From assembly GCA_016081115.2 (NCBI GenBank), contig CM071925.1, forward strand, positions 13,372,441 through 13,436,440: a stretch of DNA of 64,000 bases. The letters run 5' to 3'. The stretch is from Rehmannia glutinosa (taxonomy: Eukaryota > Streptophyta > Magnoliopsida > Lamiales > Orobanchaceae). Positions 10,831 through 23,200 of the stretch are shown here, piece after piece; position 1 is the stretch's first letter; every line of letters begins with the position of its first letter. A program made the translations under genes and the position numbers. Below the pieces are notes generated by a model. The model saw nothing but the letters and a program-made list of their open reading frames with translations. It made no database searches and had not been told where the DNA came from.

Positions 10831-12040
10831 AAGGTTTAGAAGGGAGTCTTGAATAAACCTTATCAAATTTTAACTTTTAGTCTTTTTAAGATTTTCAACA
10901 TAGTTGACTCAAATCAATCGTGTCCTTGAGGACAACTAGGTTGGCTATATTCAACTAAGTTGTCCACTCAATGACTCGATAGAGTTGTTGATAGTATAAC
11001 TTGGTTTTTAAGCTAACACTTAACTTTAGTTGATTTGATTTTAACAACGGAAGACTTAACACTCTTTTGTTTGATTAAAGCACATTTTTAACACTTGTTT
11101 TAGCAATTGTTATTTATAAGTTTGATTAGCAAATTAACTTAACAACGAGATATAAGAATAGTTCTCGGTATAGAAAGCGATCAAGTTGCAAAATAGTTCT
11201 CGATGCTAAAAAACGACCTTGATCACATACCGGCTTCTCCTCTGCGACTCGAACTTCTTCACAAGACCGTTGTCTTGCTACTTCAGCTCACTTTCAAGTC
11301 CTTAGATTTGTTCACACAACCCTCCAACAAACTTGAATCTCCTGGTTCGACCTTGAACCTTTCTACAACTCCTTCAACTTGGAGAGTAGACCCCTTTTTG
11401 TTCTCAAATGTTTCCTCTTAAACTGGTTGAAGTTATCCTTCCTTCACAACGTGTATTGGATCGAGTGTCTTCGAGTTTTAGGCTTGAGGAATTTCTTGAT
11501 AAGCTTTGAGATTATTGCAGGTTATGCTAGTTTGATAATAGCTTGATTCGTTCATGCTAGGTTCAGGAAACCTTTTCTCAAATGCTTCGTCGCCTTTTAT
11601 AGTGTTCATTTGAAAATTTGTTCGTTGAAGAGATATGCTATTTTCAAATGACACTTCTTGTTCGTTGGCTTATATTTTCTTGGTATGCGCACTTGTGATG
11701 TTGACCCTTCCTCAAAAATACGGTAGGCCAGAGATATATTTAAGCCCTCAAAAAGGGAATTATTACCTTGAGTGCAGTTTTTTTGCCTCTCAATCTCCTT
11801 TCTCAAGACTCCTGGTAATTTTTGTCCCTAGTTCAGTCTCCTCTCCTGGAAATTTTTGTCTCTAGTTCAGTCTCTTTTCCCTCTCGTCTGCTCGTAATTC
11901 GTTCTAAATTGCCTCTCCCCCTTTCCCTGCTCGTGTACATTCGTAATGTCGTTCTAATTTGTGTCCAAAAATTTATCCTTTTTATGAATCGGAAAGGTCC
12001 TTTAAGACATTTCTCGCAATATTTTCTTTCACCATTGATC
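10831..12040 (-). mobile_element. Unclassified repeat with terminal hairpin
   Basis: It starts with a hairpin: stem AAGGTTTA / TAAACCTT (10831-10838 and 10854-10861) around a G-rich loop GAAGGGAGTCTTGAA. A second insertion at 44020-45512 begins the same way with a different stem. Read on the minus strand, both carry a TATA-like box several hundred bases from the hairpin (here CTATAAAAGG, 11590-11600). No protein was recognised. The right boundary next to the gypsy-type LTR is approximate. Confidence 0.4.
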
Positions 12041-12049
12041 GCGAAAATC

Positions 12050-13560
12050 TTACATAGCGCGTACGGTGTCGAGTTTTAGTATAGGTTTTGAAAGTAGGGT
12101 TATCGTCTCCACGGGAATTGTTATCGAATTTTATACTAAGTACTATAATTAAAATAGCTTAATTCTATCTAGAAATCGAAAAGAGATGAGAATTTATTAA
12201 ACTAAAAGAAAACTAAAATTAAACTAAGAATTGGTTCGAGACAAATTACCAAACACGTAGAAGATGAATTCTAGAGGTTGATTTCACCTAGTTATCCCAT
12301 ATGTTTTCAATCCGGTTTATTAATCACAAGTTATTAAACCGTAAGCCAATATTCCTACCGGTTTATCACTTCCTCTCTCGAGTGCCAAGTGATTACAGGT
12401 TCCAATTTCGATTTCGATATCTCTATAAAAATCATAAATTAAACCTTAATACGCTCAATGAATATTCTATCACGAGGCTTCAAAAGATTCATAAACCTCT
12501 CGATTCTATGAAACCCTAGATTGTGCTATTCTATGGCCGGACGCGTTCAATTACCTCTCTCGGCGTCAAATTAAACACGCCAAACAATCTAAATTATTTA
12601 TCGATAATCCGATACAATCAAATCAAATAGCACAAATAGATTAATAAATATGCGAATTTCATAAACGAAATCAAAACATAGGTTCAAACGTAAGTTACAT
12701 CAATCCCCTAGAAAGATGGGTTTAGCTCATAATGAATGTATAAAAACTCATGAAGAAATAATTATATATCTCAAAAATCGACAAAGAAAAACAAAGAAAG
12801 AATTGAGAAGAAAAGAGAAGGAATTCTCTCTGTGTCCAGGCGAGAAGTGCCTCCAATTGCCGTCCCGAACCCTAACTCGAGTCTCTTTTGCCTTGCGTTG
12901 CGCTCAAAATAATGTCCGACCCTTGTTTGTGCGAGCATTCTTATATGTATAGGCTTGAAACCCTCAAAAATCCGTCCAAAAGGCCCAAAAATAACTCGCG
13001 CACGTTCGGCCCATTTGCATTTGCTTGGCTGCGACCTCACCGAAATCGCGCGGTGTTGCGCAACTGAAACTTCCCTCTCATCTGCTTGCCACACGACCTC
13101 GATAGCGGCTGCGCCCGCGCCTTAAGTATGTTGTCGTTGTGCCTTCTGCTGGCGATCGCTGCTTCTTCTTCTTTGCTTTGTGCCTTCTGCTGCGCGTCTG
13201 CTGCGCCCGTTGGGGTTGCGTGTTGCGGCCACGAATATGAAGGCTGCAGCCCTTTTCTTGCATATTACCTTTCGCCGTCCTTCCCTTGCGGCTGCCCCTT
13301 TCGGTATAACATTTCATGGCACTCCTCCCTTCCCCTGCTCTCATTTGTACTAATTACGACCCCTTGACTGCGGCTGAGGTTTTAAGCGTGCGGCGCTCGA
13401 TCTTACTCAATATTTTTCTGTTTTTCCACTTCTCAAATCGATCTTCACCGTCGAAACACGTTTTCATCGTTTTTAGCCAATTTCGGCTATCAAGATCGAT
13501 CTCGTTTCTCGAGCGACAATAAATGACACAAACTCGACTCAAACGACACTAAAATAACCG
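12050..13560 (-). repeat. Gypsy-type LTR, minus strand, probably solo
   Basis: The left end ('tacggtgt.gagtttta.tataggtt', then 'tcgtctccacggg') is the reverse complement of the end of the gypsy LTR at 19880-20050 ('gtctccgtgga', 'ctataaactacaccgta'). Family members share this junction. Further right lies a GC-rich U3/R-like stretch (12840-13400). On the minus strand it has a TATA-like box near 12945. The outer end near 13560 is uncertain. No gag or pol adjoins it. Confidence 0.5.
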
Positions 13561-14011
13561 AAAACAACGCAAAATCCTGTCTAGAATACTCAATACATTG
13601 GTATAAAACCAACTTAACAACCATAAAAACACATAGATATAAAACTCTTTTTCCTCCCTCCATCATTTATTTTTTCAAGTGCATCTCGACTCACAGTCAA
13701 ATACATATCAACTAACAACAACTTCTTGCATTAACAAAACTACATCTTCCATCAAGAAAGCTAATTCATTATATCGAAATAACATGCACGCAGTCGGATT
13801 TGTTTTTTAAGAAAATCATAAAAATTGTACCTTAAAATCAAAAGTTGAAAACCCATCGAGCTTTTTCTGCAATTTAAAAACATCTCCCCCAACTCAAAAT
13901 CATCACGATTCATGTCCTAAACAAACCATAAGAAATACAAAGAATGATAGAAATAATAATTCCAAAATAGAAGATCGGTTTCCAACCTTGATCGTTCGGA
14001 TTGAGATCAGA
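13560..14011. other. Intergenic spacer
   Basis: I see nothing identifiable between the LTR-like block and the minus-strand exon pieces. It is AT-rich and non-coding. Confidence 0.5.
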
Positions 14012-15748
14012 TTAACTTTTTAGAGCTTGAGTATGTGTAGATATTTTGGCCCCGACTCTCCTCATTGAGTCTCCTGGTATTCTTCTAAAACTCTCCCAAT
14101 ACCTACAATGTGATTAACCCAAGAACAAAAGTGAGCATGGTAGACCTAGCAACACAAGTTAAATGTAATACACCACTGGCTCTTTGAGAAAATTAAAAAC
14201 CAGCACTTTTACATAGTTGAGATACTTCTCAAAGGAAAACATCATTAAGTTGGGATTAACTAATCGCGGACAAAAAACTTCAAAAAGACCGTCATATATC
14301 GAAGTTTCACCAACAATATTTCTAGGCAATTTCTGCAAGATATCCTAAAAAAGACAGGCAAAAAAGTCAAATTCCGTTTTTAATTTCAATCAAAAAACTC
14401 CAGTTTGTAATAATAGAGCAAATTAATGGACATCACTGTATGAACTTTACGTGTATAGAATAAAAATAAGAAAATTGTTATTCATGAAAATGAGAGAATA
14501 CTATGATATATGTAACTTGTAGGTTCACTTAGGATTTATATATCCCTGTCATTATAAAATTTGGCAATGATACTCAATCTCAGGAAATGAGCATTAAGAA
14601 AGTGAAATAGGTACGATCAAAGTTTCCATGTTATAAAGAATCGGCCGAGCAATAATTCTATAAAGATGAAACCAAAAATTACTTGATGCCTACCCTTTTT
14701 TTTGTCCTATAAATTAATTCACTCCACAGATTTCCAAATTCCCCCAAGTGCATTCTCCCAGAATATGCTTAGAATGTCAGAAATAACGTCAAACAGAGCC
14801 TCAAGATTTCTCAAATTGTTTGTATGTGTATTTAAATGTTCATCTCAAGCACAAGTTGTTGTCTGATGACAATTTTCATATAAAATCTTAGTTTGGTAAG
14901 TTATGTAAAGTTCATTCGGTTCGTGTGTTGATGGTCTAAATTTTAATATGGCAGAAAAATTCTAGTTTGCCTACATCAAGTTTCTTTCTTCACAATTATA
15001 ACATTTATTAACCCTTATATATTCTTAAAGCGCAGCAAATGTCTAAATGTCCAATGAGATACTACACAAAATCAGTGATAAAAAAAATGATATGTTTTGG
15101 CTTTGGGATATACTGAATCTGAAAAAATCCCATACTTCTAAATAAGAGTAGCAGATGACCAACTATAACGAAATAAATCTAAGGCTCAAGTATGACGAAT
15201 GCAATTAAAGTATCTCAGGTGTAATCCTCAATTTAATGAACCACTTCACACATAGAACCTTCCCATTCTTGATGAGAGGGATTAGGACGCTGGACGCCCA
15301 TTTAACAGTTTTACCACACCAGGAAGGCAAGCAATCGAGCCCAAAAACCCAAATATGGAGAAAATTGGGGCAAGTAATCCTCAGGGGCGTTAGTAAATTA
15401 TTGATTAAATTACTGGGAGAATTCAAAATAGGTTATGATGGAGAGCGTACCTGATTGAAGAAATCCTATCAATAAGGGCGACACTTCGAACCCAGGAGAA
15501 ATTTGTTCAAGTAATCTCATAAACCTCTGGTGCGCCCTTGTGGAAGAAAGAAGAAGTGGAGAAGAGTTATCGCCTATGAACCCCTTTTTTGGCTCTTCTT
15601 CACATGAATCACATCTGTCAATTCTCTTGGAGTCTCTTGGTAGTATTTGACTCTTCACGTCCTCTCTTAAGTTTTTCATAATATTTGGCTCTCTCCGTCT
15701 CTTCATAGTTCGTAAATCATAATTATAACTCTCTAAATTTATGCTCAA
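14012..15748 (-). CDS. Candidate multi-exon gene, function unrecognised
   Basis: Three minus-strand segments look like exons of one gene. The first is 15451-15748 (possible start ATG at 15748 or 15706). It carries a basic stretch KRRREP, then LSSTRAHQRFMRLLEQIS, and ends at a CAG|GTACGC donor. The second is 14213-14344, bounded by TTTTAG and a GTAAAAG donor, exactly 44 codons, with GLFEVFCPRLVNP and FSFEKYLNY. The third is 14012-14102, after TTGTAG and ending in a TAA stop, with YWESFRRIPGDSMRRVGAK. A further open piece lies around 14735-14830 (ALFDVISDILSIFWENAL) and another in 15205-15400. The phases of the last two exons do not join directly, so an exon is missing or the locus is decayed. 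I recognise no domain. Confidence 0.4.
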
Positions 15749-15759
15749 ATGTGTATGCC

Positions 15760-15880
15760 TTTAAAATTGATACATGTAAGGGGTATATTAGTCTCTTTGA
15801 ATTTTTACAGAAATATTCATGATTTTAAGATAGTAGCAGATAGTAAATAGTAGATAGATAGATAATATAATCGCCTGTTA
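15760..15880. repeat. Shared motif plus GATA microsatellite, copy 1
   Basis: 'ggggtatattagtc', then 'tttttacagaaatatt', 'ttttaagatagtag' and a (GATA/GTA) run. The same order recurs at 23938-24072. Both copies sit just upstream of minus-strand exon-like pieces, which suggests a common mobile terminus. Confidence 0.6.
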
Positions 15881-17969
15881 AACCCACTCATCACGTCCAG
15901 AACAATAAAACTGCATGCAGAAAGTCAACTGATCGCGGATGATTTTAATCGTCAATGGAGTAATTCGGACCATGAAAAGAGACTTAAGACAGAAGGATAT
16001 CCATCGGCTCCTTTTTGCATCCTTCGTTCTCCCATGTTCCATACTTCTTTATTTTATTTCTTTCAAGATTTAGGTAATCTGATAGAGATGCTCTTGGTAT
16101 TCTCCTTCTCCCAAAGTCCTTTGAGTGATGGTCATTCGTATCAAATTCAGATGATAACTAACATTGTTCTAGAAGGACATTACCAAGAGACATAAGGAAA
16201 GGACACTGAATGAGATAGGAAAAACCTGCACTGTCTCTATTTGAATCTTATGTCTTAATTGATTCCATCATTCTATATTATCATACTTCACCATAATATG
16301 ACTGAAAATAAAATAAAACAAAAGAAAAAAATAAGAAACATAGAAAACCTATAGGAAAATGAATATCTATATAAAGAAAGAGGTCGAGATGAAAAAATGT
16401 GTCTTCTCTCGAGGCAAATCCATTGACTGGCAACTTTTTTTCTTCTCTTTTTTTCACCTTTAACCAGCGTTTAGTTTATCTTGCTAGTTAAGTCAGCGAA
16501 TTAGCTTAGCGTTCGGAGTTGGAGTCGTCACCAGAAACTCAACTCTCTACAAAGATAACTGTCAAAGAGTGTTATCTGCAAAGATTGGTAGAGTGACAGA
16601 TGAAAAAGTATAAATAGGCAATGAGAGAGAGAGATAGAACAACTTTACAAATAACTGTCTAATTGTCTTCTATTAATAACGAAAAATCTACATACTTGAG
16701 CATACGGACTGTTATGTGACCCATTATAATTATCTGCCAGTGAAACATATCACAACCGACATGTCCTGATACCATAAGAAAGGAATATCATATTTCCATC
16801 TTGCTAGAGAATCCAAAAATAAAACGCCACTGACAATTGAGTAATTCTTGCATGATATCAAAAGTTGCAAGAGAAAACTTAGAAATGGTAATGTCCAGAT
16901 ATAATATCAACAAATGAGCAACTTCAGTTCGTGTCATTGGAACGTTTTACATCAGCATTAAAAACAAGAATAAAGTTAATGGATTTCTACAATCACAAAA
17001 AAAAAATATACATTTTTCCTTTCATTCCTCAAACAATACTAAGCTCAACTCTGCCAAACACAAACTATCAGGTTTTCACTACAAAAATGCAATGAAACAA
17101 CAAAACCATGAAAATCGAGAAGAAGAAATGCCTATTAACAAAAGCTTTTTTCCACTACTATTAAACAACAAAATGCCACCCACAAACTCCACAACCAAGA
17201 TAATTTTTTATTTGCTAAAAAGTGACCAGAACAATAAAATATGCGGTCAGATGCAAAAGTGTTCATTTTCACACACAAACATCATAACAGATCAAATCAA
17301 CCCCTGTAGTTTTTAAAACAACAAATTTAAAGGTATATTCTGACATGGAAACAAAATTCTACCAAAATTCCAATATATTCAACTACTATAAAGTGATTAT
17401 GGTGTGATAATCATCAAATTAGGGCAATGAAGATTAGACCAACAACACTCAATTACTGATAGTTGAACATTGTATATTCCTACGAGAAGCCTCTAATGTT
17501 GTCAACATACACTAATCCTCTTACATAACTAATCAAATATTAATTGTCGGATATTTGCCCCATCATGACTTTGATATTTCCATCTTATGATAATTCACGA
17601 ATCTAATTAGTGGTCCTACTAAGTATATTTGAACCGAGAAATTTAGCGAGGAAAAGAAGAATAAAAAGTTAAAATACTTAATATAATTGAGCAATGCATT
17701 ATAGTCATATATTATAATGATGCACATTATCGTTTTATATCATAAGTTTGTATATCACAAAATCTATATCAAGTTAATTTGTAATTCTTTTCTCAATTGA
17801 AGTTATGAAATCGTATACAAGGATTACAATTTGACAAACACTCAGGTGTTCAATTTTAGTCGGATCCATATTCAATGTTTCACAATAAAAAAAAATTCAA
17901 TGTCAAGAGAAATCTATTTACCATTTTAAGCTACAATTGTTTGACGATTGGTATCCTCTGATGATGTGG
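15880..17969. other. Unassigned spacer
   Basis: No convincing gene is visible. A short minus-strand open piece near 15985-16045 (WENEGCKKEPMDIL then stop) may be a stray exon. An (AG)n run lies near 16623-16634. The frame open at 17092-17316 is AT-rich without recognisable motifs. Confidence 0.45.
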
Positions 17970-18431
17970 TTATAATTCAATCGCTTTGGACAAACGCCGA
18001 GAATAACAACTCTCTGGCTCCTCCTCGTTCTCTGCATAATGACAGTTTTTAAAAGAGTTGAGAATCATTGGATATAACACCATCAAATACCTCCACAAAT
18101 ACCAGAATTTATGTATTATATTATATATTGTAGCATCAAAAGGAAGCACTTCTGATAAAATCAAACTGAATTCTAGCTTTGTATTGCTGCTATGAATTTC
18201 ACAATCACAATCCCCACAAACATATTTTCTCCGTAACTTATTTCAACTTCTCATTTATGTAATCAATAGCTTCAATAAGCAATGCATTTTTCTTGAATTT
18301 ACAGAACTCATTTGGTTAACTGAAATGTCCGTCAGGACAACAACGAATAAAAGATCTTAAGAAGATGATCTGATAATTCATCACCATCTGCTTCTAATTT
18401 ATGGAGGGATATATATTTCTGCTCGGACAAC

Positions 18432-20055
18432 TGATAGGTGTGATTTTTGCATGTATTTTAAGGTATAAATATGACTAAAATGGTGATTAGACATGCATAA
18501 ACTCATATGAAATGGTTTGTATTCACTCTTTGTGGGAAAGATATTACGCTTTGCTCGTTTTGTAGGAATTTAACGATATTTGGAGTGATTTTGTGACAAA
18601 TACGAGCATTGCGACCTAGAATCATCAAGAATCGGCGATTACACCCAATTGGAAGCCAACTATATGGATTCTAGAGTCTTAGTGATGAGTCGTGTGTCAA
18701 AAGAAGCATGATGATCAAACAACAAGGAGATTTATCTCAAGGAACATCCAAACGCGTATGGAATTTTCAACACGGCAAGGTTTAGTATTTTGGCTATAAC
18801 TCTCTCTACAAAATTGATATTGAGGTGATTCAAGTGGCTATGGAAAACTAAGAGAAAGGGTTACAACTCTTATGAAGATCCATAGCGAATTCGGACGTTT
18901 GGGTGGCGCACGGGCAACCCGTGCGCACCAAGGCACATGAAAGTTTTGAGCATGCCTACGGCTTCGAGCACGGGTAACCGTGCGTGGGTCGCTGAAAATT
19001 AATTTTCCTACGGTTTGAGCACGGGTAACCCGTGCGTGGCGCCGACCGTGCGTTCTTGCGAGAAAACTCCAAAAATGACAAATTGACTAGGCTTCTAAAG
19101 GGTATAAATACCACTTTTTGGGGCGCGCACCCGAGAGAGGAAAGGTGGAATACACCCGAGAACACAAGAAACACATCAACTTCATCAAGGAAGAATCAAG
19201 GGAAGAATCGGGTTGAATCGGAGATTAAGGATTGAAGATTAATCGAGAGATTATCCATTTCCCTAAGTTTTCTCATTCTTTGTGCTTTAATCTTTCATTT
19301 TAGCTTGTCATGAATATGAGCAGTTTGTCATGGGTTGTTTATTTGTAATGAATAGCTAAACTTTTTGTGATTTTCGGGTTTTGGAAGTAGATTAATTGAA
19401 CTTTTGTTGAATGTTTTAATCTTAGTTGAAGTTATTGTCTTGAAACTTTATTTGAGTACTTTTTTCTTATTCTTGTTTTATCACTTGGCGAATGATTTAA
19501 CTTGTTTGATATATTGATTCATAATTCGAGAGATGAGTTTCAATATTAGATCTTGAGTACTTGACATGAATATGTGCATGAATCGAGAGGTTTGTAGATA
19601 TTTGTGAGGATATTTGATCTTATGAGCTTTTGGGAGTTGTGTATCTTATGTTAAGTAGAATCTTTAGCATAAATATTTCAATCTACACTTTATATACATC
19701 TCGAGAGGGGGATAAAATACCGTCGTGATCGTCTTATAGGATTATTGATAATAACTTTGGCTTTGATTAAATCGGACAACAAGAGGAATATTAATTGAAA
19801 CCATAACCCGGAATCCATTTCATTCTCTTGATAATTCCATTATTTTTAGTATCTTGTATTCTTATGGTTATTTCTTGCCTTTACTTCCACAACAATCATC
19901 CACTTTCGATCGTCTAAATAAAAATAAGACTATTTTGGTTCAATACTTAGCGCATAAATTTATTAGTCTCCGTGGATACGACATTGCTTACCCTATTCTA
20001 TAAACTATAAACTACACCGTACACTTTGCGGTGAAGCTAAAAATAAAGGCGAACA
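18432..20055 (+). repeat. 5' LTR of gypsy-type element
   Basis: It begins TGATAGGTGTGATTTTTGC and ends GGCGAACA just before the primer site. Length is 1624 bp. A TATA box (GGTATAAATA, 19101-19110) follows a GC-rich U3 segment with repeated GCACGGGTAACCCGTGC palindromes (about 18908-19037). The LTR-end text recurs in reverse at about 12050. Confidence 0.7.
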
Positions 20056-20059
20056 AGTT

Positions 20060-20076
20060 TTGGCGCCGTTGCGACT
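20060..20076 (+). promoter_or_regulatory. Primer binding site, tRNA-Asp type
   Basis: TTGGCGCCGTTGCG matches the first bases expected for a primer site complementary to the 3' end of tRNA-Asp (TGGCGCCGTTGCC..), common in plant gypsy elements. It lies 5 bases after the LTR end and diverges after the first 14 bases. Confidence 0.7.
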
Positions 20077-20224
20077 AATACAATTTTTGGTGCTAATATT
20101 GCGATAGATAGAATTATTTTTAATTTAGATATTTTTTTATTTTATTTCATTTTTCTTTTGTAAATTCTACTTTTACAATGTTTTGATTTATTTCTTTGAA
20201 TTGGTATAGGTGCACCCGCTCGAA

Positions 20225-20640
20225 TGGAGGAAGTCAATTATTTCAATAATCGGAATTCTTATAATATTGGAATAATCCTACTCCTATGTGCTATTACCCA
20301 GTTGGGGAATTACGAAGATTTTTCATATGCTAGCACGGAGAATGTGATTCCACCACCATCAAGCTCGATGTAATGAATGGGTTTACAAATGCGGGAGAGG
20401 CAAAACCATCTTTAGAAGAAGCCCTCACCTCGTTAAGGATTCAAACAAGTTTGTTCGGGAGCGAGTCGAGGACCACTTTACTCGCGATGAAGCAAATAAG
20501 CCATCTTTGGAAGACGCCCTCATTTCATTCATGATCAAACGACTTCATTTATAAATGAGACAAGAACGATTCGATGCACAAGAGGCTAGGATGGACATGA
20601 TGGAGTTGCAATTGACACAAATGGCGATTCGATAAAATAT
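20225..20640 (+). pseudogene. Gypsy gag N-terminal remnant
   Basis: After a leader, an ATG at 20226 opens MEEVNYFNN. Translation in shifting frames shows NNRNSY, PPPSSS, NGFTNAGEAKPSLEEAL and a later second 'KPSLEDALI'-like copy. Such Asn-rich starts followed by 'SLE.al..fi' are usual in Athila/Tat-type gag. Stops and frameshifts break it repeatedly. No capsid core or zinc knuckle could be followed. Confidence 0.45.
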
Positions 20641-22899
20641 CTTGAGACTCAAGTGGGCACTATTAGCTACGATTATTGGTGAACAACAACAAAAGAGCCA
20701 TTTTTCGAGCACCACCGAAGTCAACTCAAAGGAACAATATAGTGCCATTCATCTAAGAAATTGTACCAGAATAGGAGTCGAAGATCCCGGAAGAGCAAGA
20801 AAGTTCGAAACCACACACGATTGTGTGTACATGTATGGTCAAATAGTGTGTGGTGAAAAGGAACAAAAACGGGACAAGAAACACACAACTCATGCGTGTA
20901 CGAATGAGCGATTCGTCTGCGAGATATCATAAGAAAGTTGTTCCCGAGAATGAGACAAGCACGGTATGCGTATGCGCCGCGGACAACATGAGCATAATTC
21001 AAATCAAATTGTTCCAACATCGGACTCCATACTTGCTTGGAAATCCCGATTATGCATTCTAGATGCAAACAATGGAAAAACGGTTCTTGACCACGATCCA
21101 AAGCGGCTAATATCGCATTCAAAGGTGGTACGAATCGAAATTAATAGGCGCCAAGCTAAAGGCGTTAAATATAGCGCTTGTTGGGAAGCAACCCATGGTT
21201 TGTGGTGTGATTTTTGTTTTTGTTTGTTTCTTTTGTAAAAAAAAAAAATCGTGTTGTTATGCGGCATCACGCCGGGTGACCCGTGCGCTGGCGACGCCCC
21301 GTGCGTGCCTGGAGGAGGAATAATGTGGCTTCGGCATGAAGAGCGGCGGCCGTGCACAAAGGCGCCACGACTTGTGCGTCCTTCACCGAGACAATATTAA
21401 GGTACAAAACTTGAAGTGAAGGTTGAAAGAAAAGTCTAGCGATAGGAGAAGATCTTTAAGGAGGGCCATTATCCACCACCACCCGCACAAATGAATCGTA
21501 AATCTACACAATTTTATATTGAAATTCTATATTCTCTTACGTGCGATATAATTTCATTTAAGTTTGGGGGAGAGATAGTTATTTTGATATGAAATGTGTG
21601 GATAAAGAAAAAATTGCATTAACTTTGTGTGTTTTTCATATAGTTGCATGTAGAGCATTTTAGGTTGCAATTGTATTAGAAACACGTTTATTGTTTTAAG
21701 ACGTTTGATCCCTTGATTGTAACTTGTGCTTGATTTTGAAAATTTTGTATTGTTTGGATTGGGTGTTGAGCATGAGTTGATTGAGCCGTGAATAGATAAC
21801 ATTGAGCATGTTGATGTGGAAAACTTGGTTTGATGCTTTGAATTACATATTTACAAGCTGTGAGCTTTTGAGCACTTTCTTCTTTGTCATCATATGCGAT
21901 CTTGTTTGTGATTTGAGTGTATCATTCATGTTGTTAGAATTCTAGAACTTGCTCACGGTATCTCTATCGAGCCACATGTGTATGCGAATGTGAATATGAT
22001 TAAAGGTCATCCTTATTAGCCTTTCAAGCACTTTTGCTTACCTAACGATGTTGAAATTCCTAGTTAGCCAACTTGAGCTTATTGCTATTTTTTTATAGCC
22101 ACAATTGACTTTAACTTGATATATTTGTTACCCTACACTTGAGCGTATAGCATTGAGTAAAGAGATTGAATGAGGTTGAATGGGTTGGAATTGAAAAGTT
22201 GAATAATTGTGCAAAATTGGTTGATGGGAACAAAAGAGGAAGAAAAGGAGGAGAAAAGAAATATTGAAAATCCATAAAAGAGTCGGAAAAAAAAATCGAC
22301 TTTATGATGTGAGTTTTCATTGAATGAACTTGGAAGAATTGTAATGTAAGGTGGTAATGTTTACAAAAGAAAGGAGATGGAGATAGGAAGAGTTGATGAA
22401 AATGAGAGAAGAATTTAAGAGTATATTGAGCTTTAATGTAGATGATTTATATGCTCATGGTCATACATGCGCTCGAGTTTAAGTCACTCTATCCATATTT
22501 TTCTACCCTAACCAAAGAGTCTTCATTATAACCAAAAGAAAAAGTCCTTTTTGATTCACAAATTGCACACATTCTAGTGGCGGAGATATGAGACAATTTG
22601 CAAGCTTATGGTAATTCTGCAACATTGAATTGAATGAAGCGTAAACACGTCTATATTCATGTGAGAGGAGAGCATACACTTTGGATCTTGAGAGATGTGA
22701 TTGAAGCATTTACCATGCTTTATTTGATATGTGCTCCATGTTAGATATTTGAGGCTTAGTTGATTCGTTTCTTGACACCTATGATGAACAATACGAATTT
22801 TATGGAGTTGTTGTGCATTCTATTTATCATTACTCTCAGTTATGTTTTGTCTAGTTTTTAAAAGCGTTGACCGGGACGGCCAACAGTTTAAGTTTGGGG

Positions 22900-23200
22900 A
22901 ACTTTAATTGGATGTAAAATGGAAATCATGCAAGTTACTTGAAACCAATGCAAAACAGGAGTTCATTGTTTTAATAACAGTGTTTCCAACTTTTCCATCA
23001 TACAATCATCACCAATCTTGTTGGTTGGACAAAGAATGACGGGATAGCCAAGTTATCATAATGCAATAACATTTCTTTATTTATATTTTCATAACACTGT
23101 TGATTGACTGTGTTCATCAAATGATGTAGAAAAGCACATTTCAGTGCCATTTTACAAGCATCTCAACATGTTATTCTCTTGAACAAATTAAACAAGTTAC
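22900..23200. other. Spacer right of the gypsy remnant
   Basis: No feature was recognised. The sequence reads like intron of the minus-strand exon-like locus. Confidence 0.4.

Larger units (their letters stand above)
18432..22900 (+). mobile_element. Partial gypsy-type LTR retrotransposon (5' LTR, leader, gag remnant, 3' UTR)
   Basis: The order is LTR (18432-20055), tRNA-Asp-type primer site (from about 20060), gag remnant (about 20225-20640), a heavily rearranged stretch, and 3' untranslated text. The 3' part holds 'gttgggaagcaaccca' near 21181 and two polypurine-like tracts AGTTTGGGGG (21561) and AGTTTGGGGA (22891). No protease, reverse transcriptase or integrase is present, and no second LTR follows. 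It is therefore a deletion derivative or a non-autonomous member. The right boundary is uncertain. Confidence 0.65.

Noticed and set aside
12716..13542. Overlapping open frames on both strands in a GC-rich patch
   Set aside because: The patch lies inside a gypsy-type LTR; frames on opposite strands have similar length and no motifs, so they are composition effects.
20642..21357. Longer open frames on both strands (up to 133 codons)
   Set aside because: They overlap each other inside the rearranged gypsy element and show no domain.
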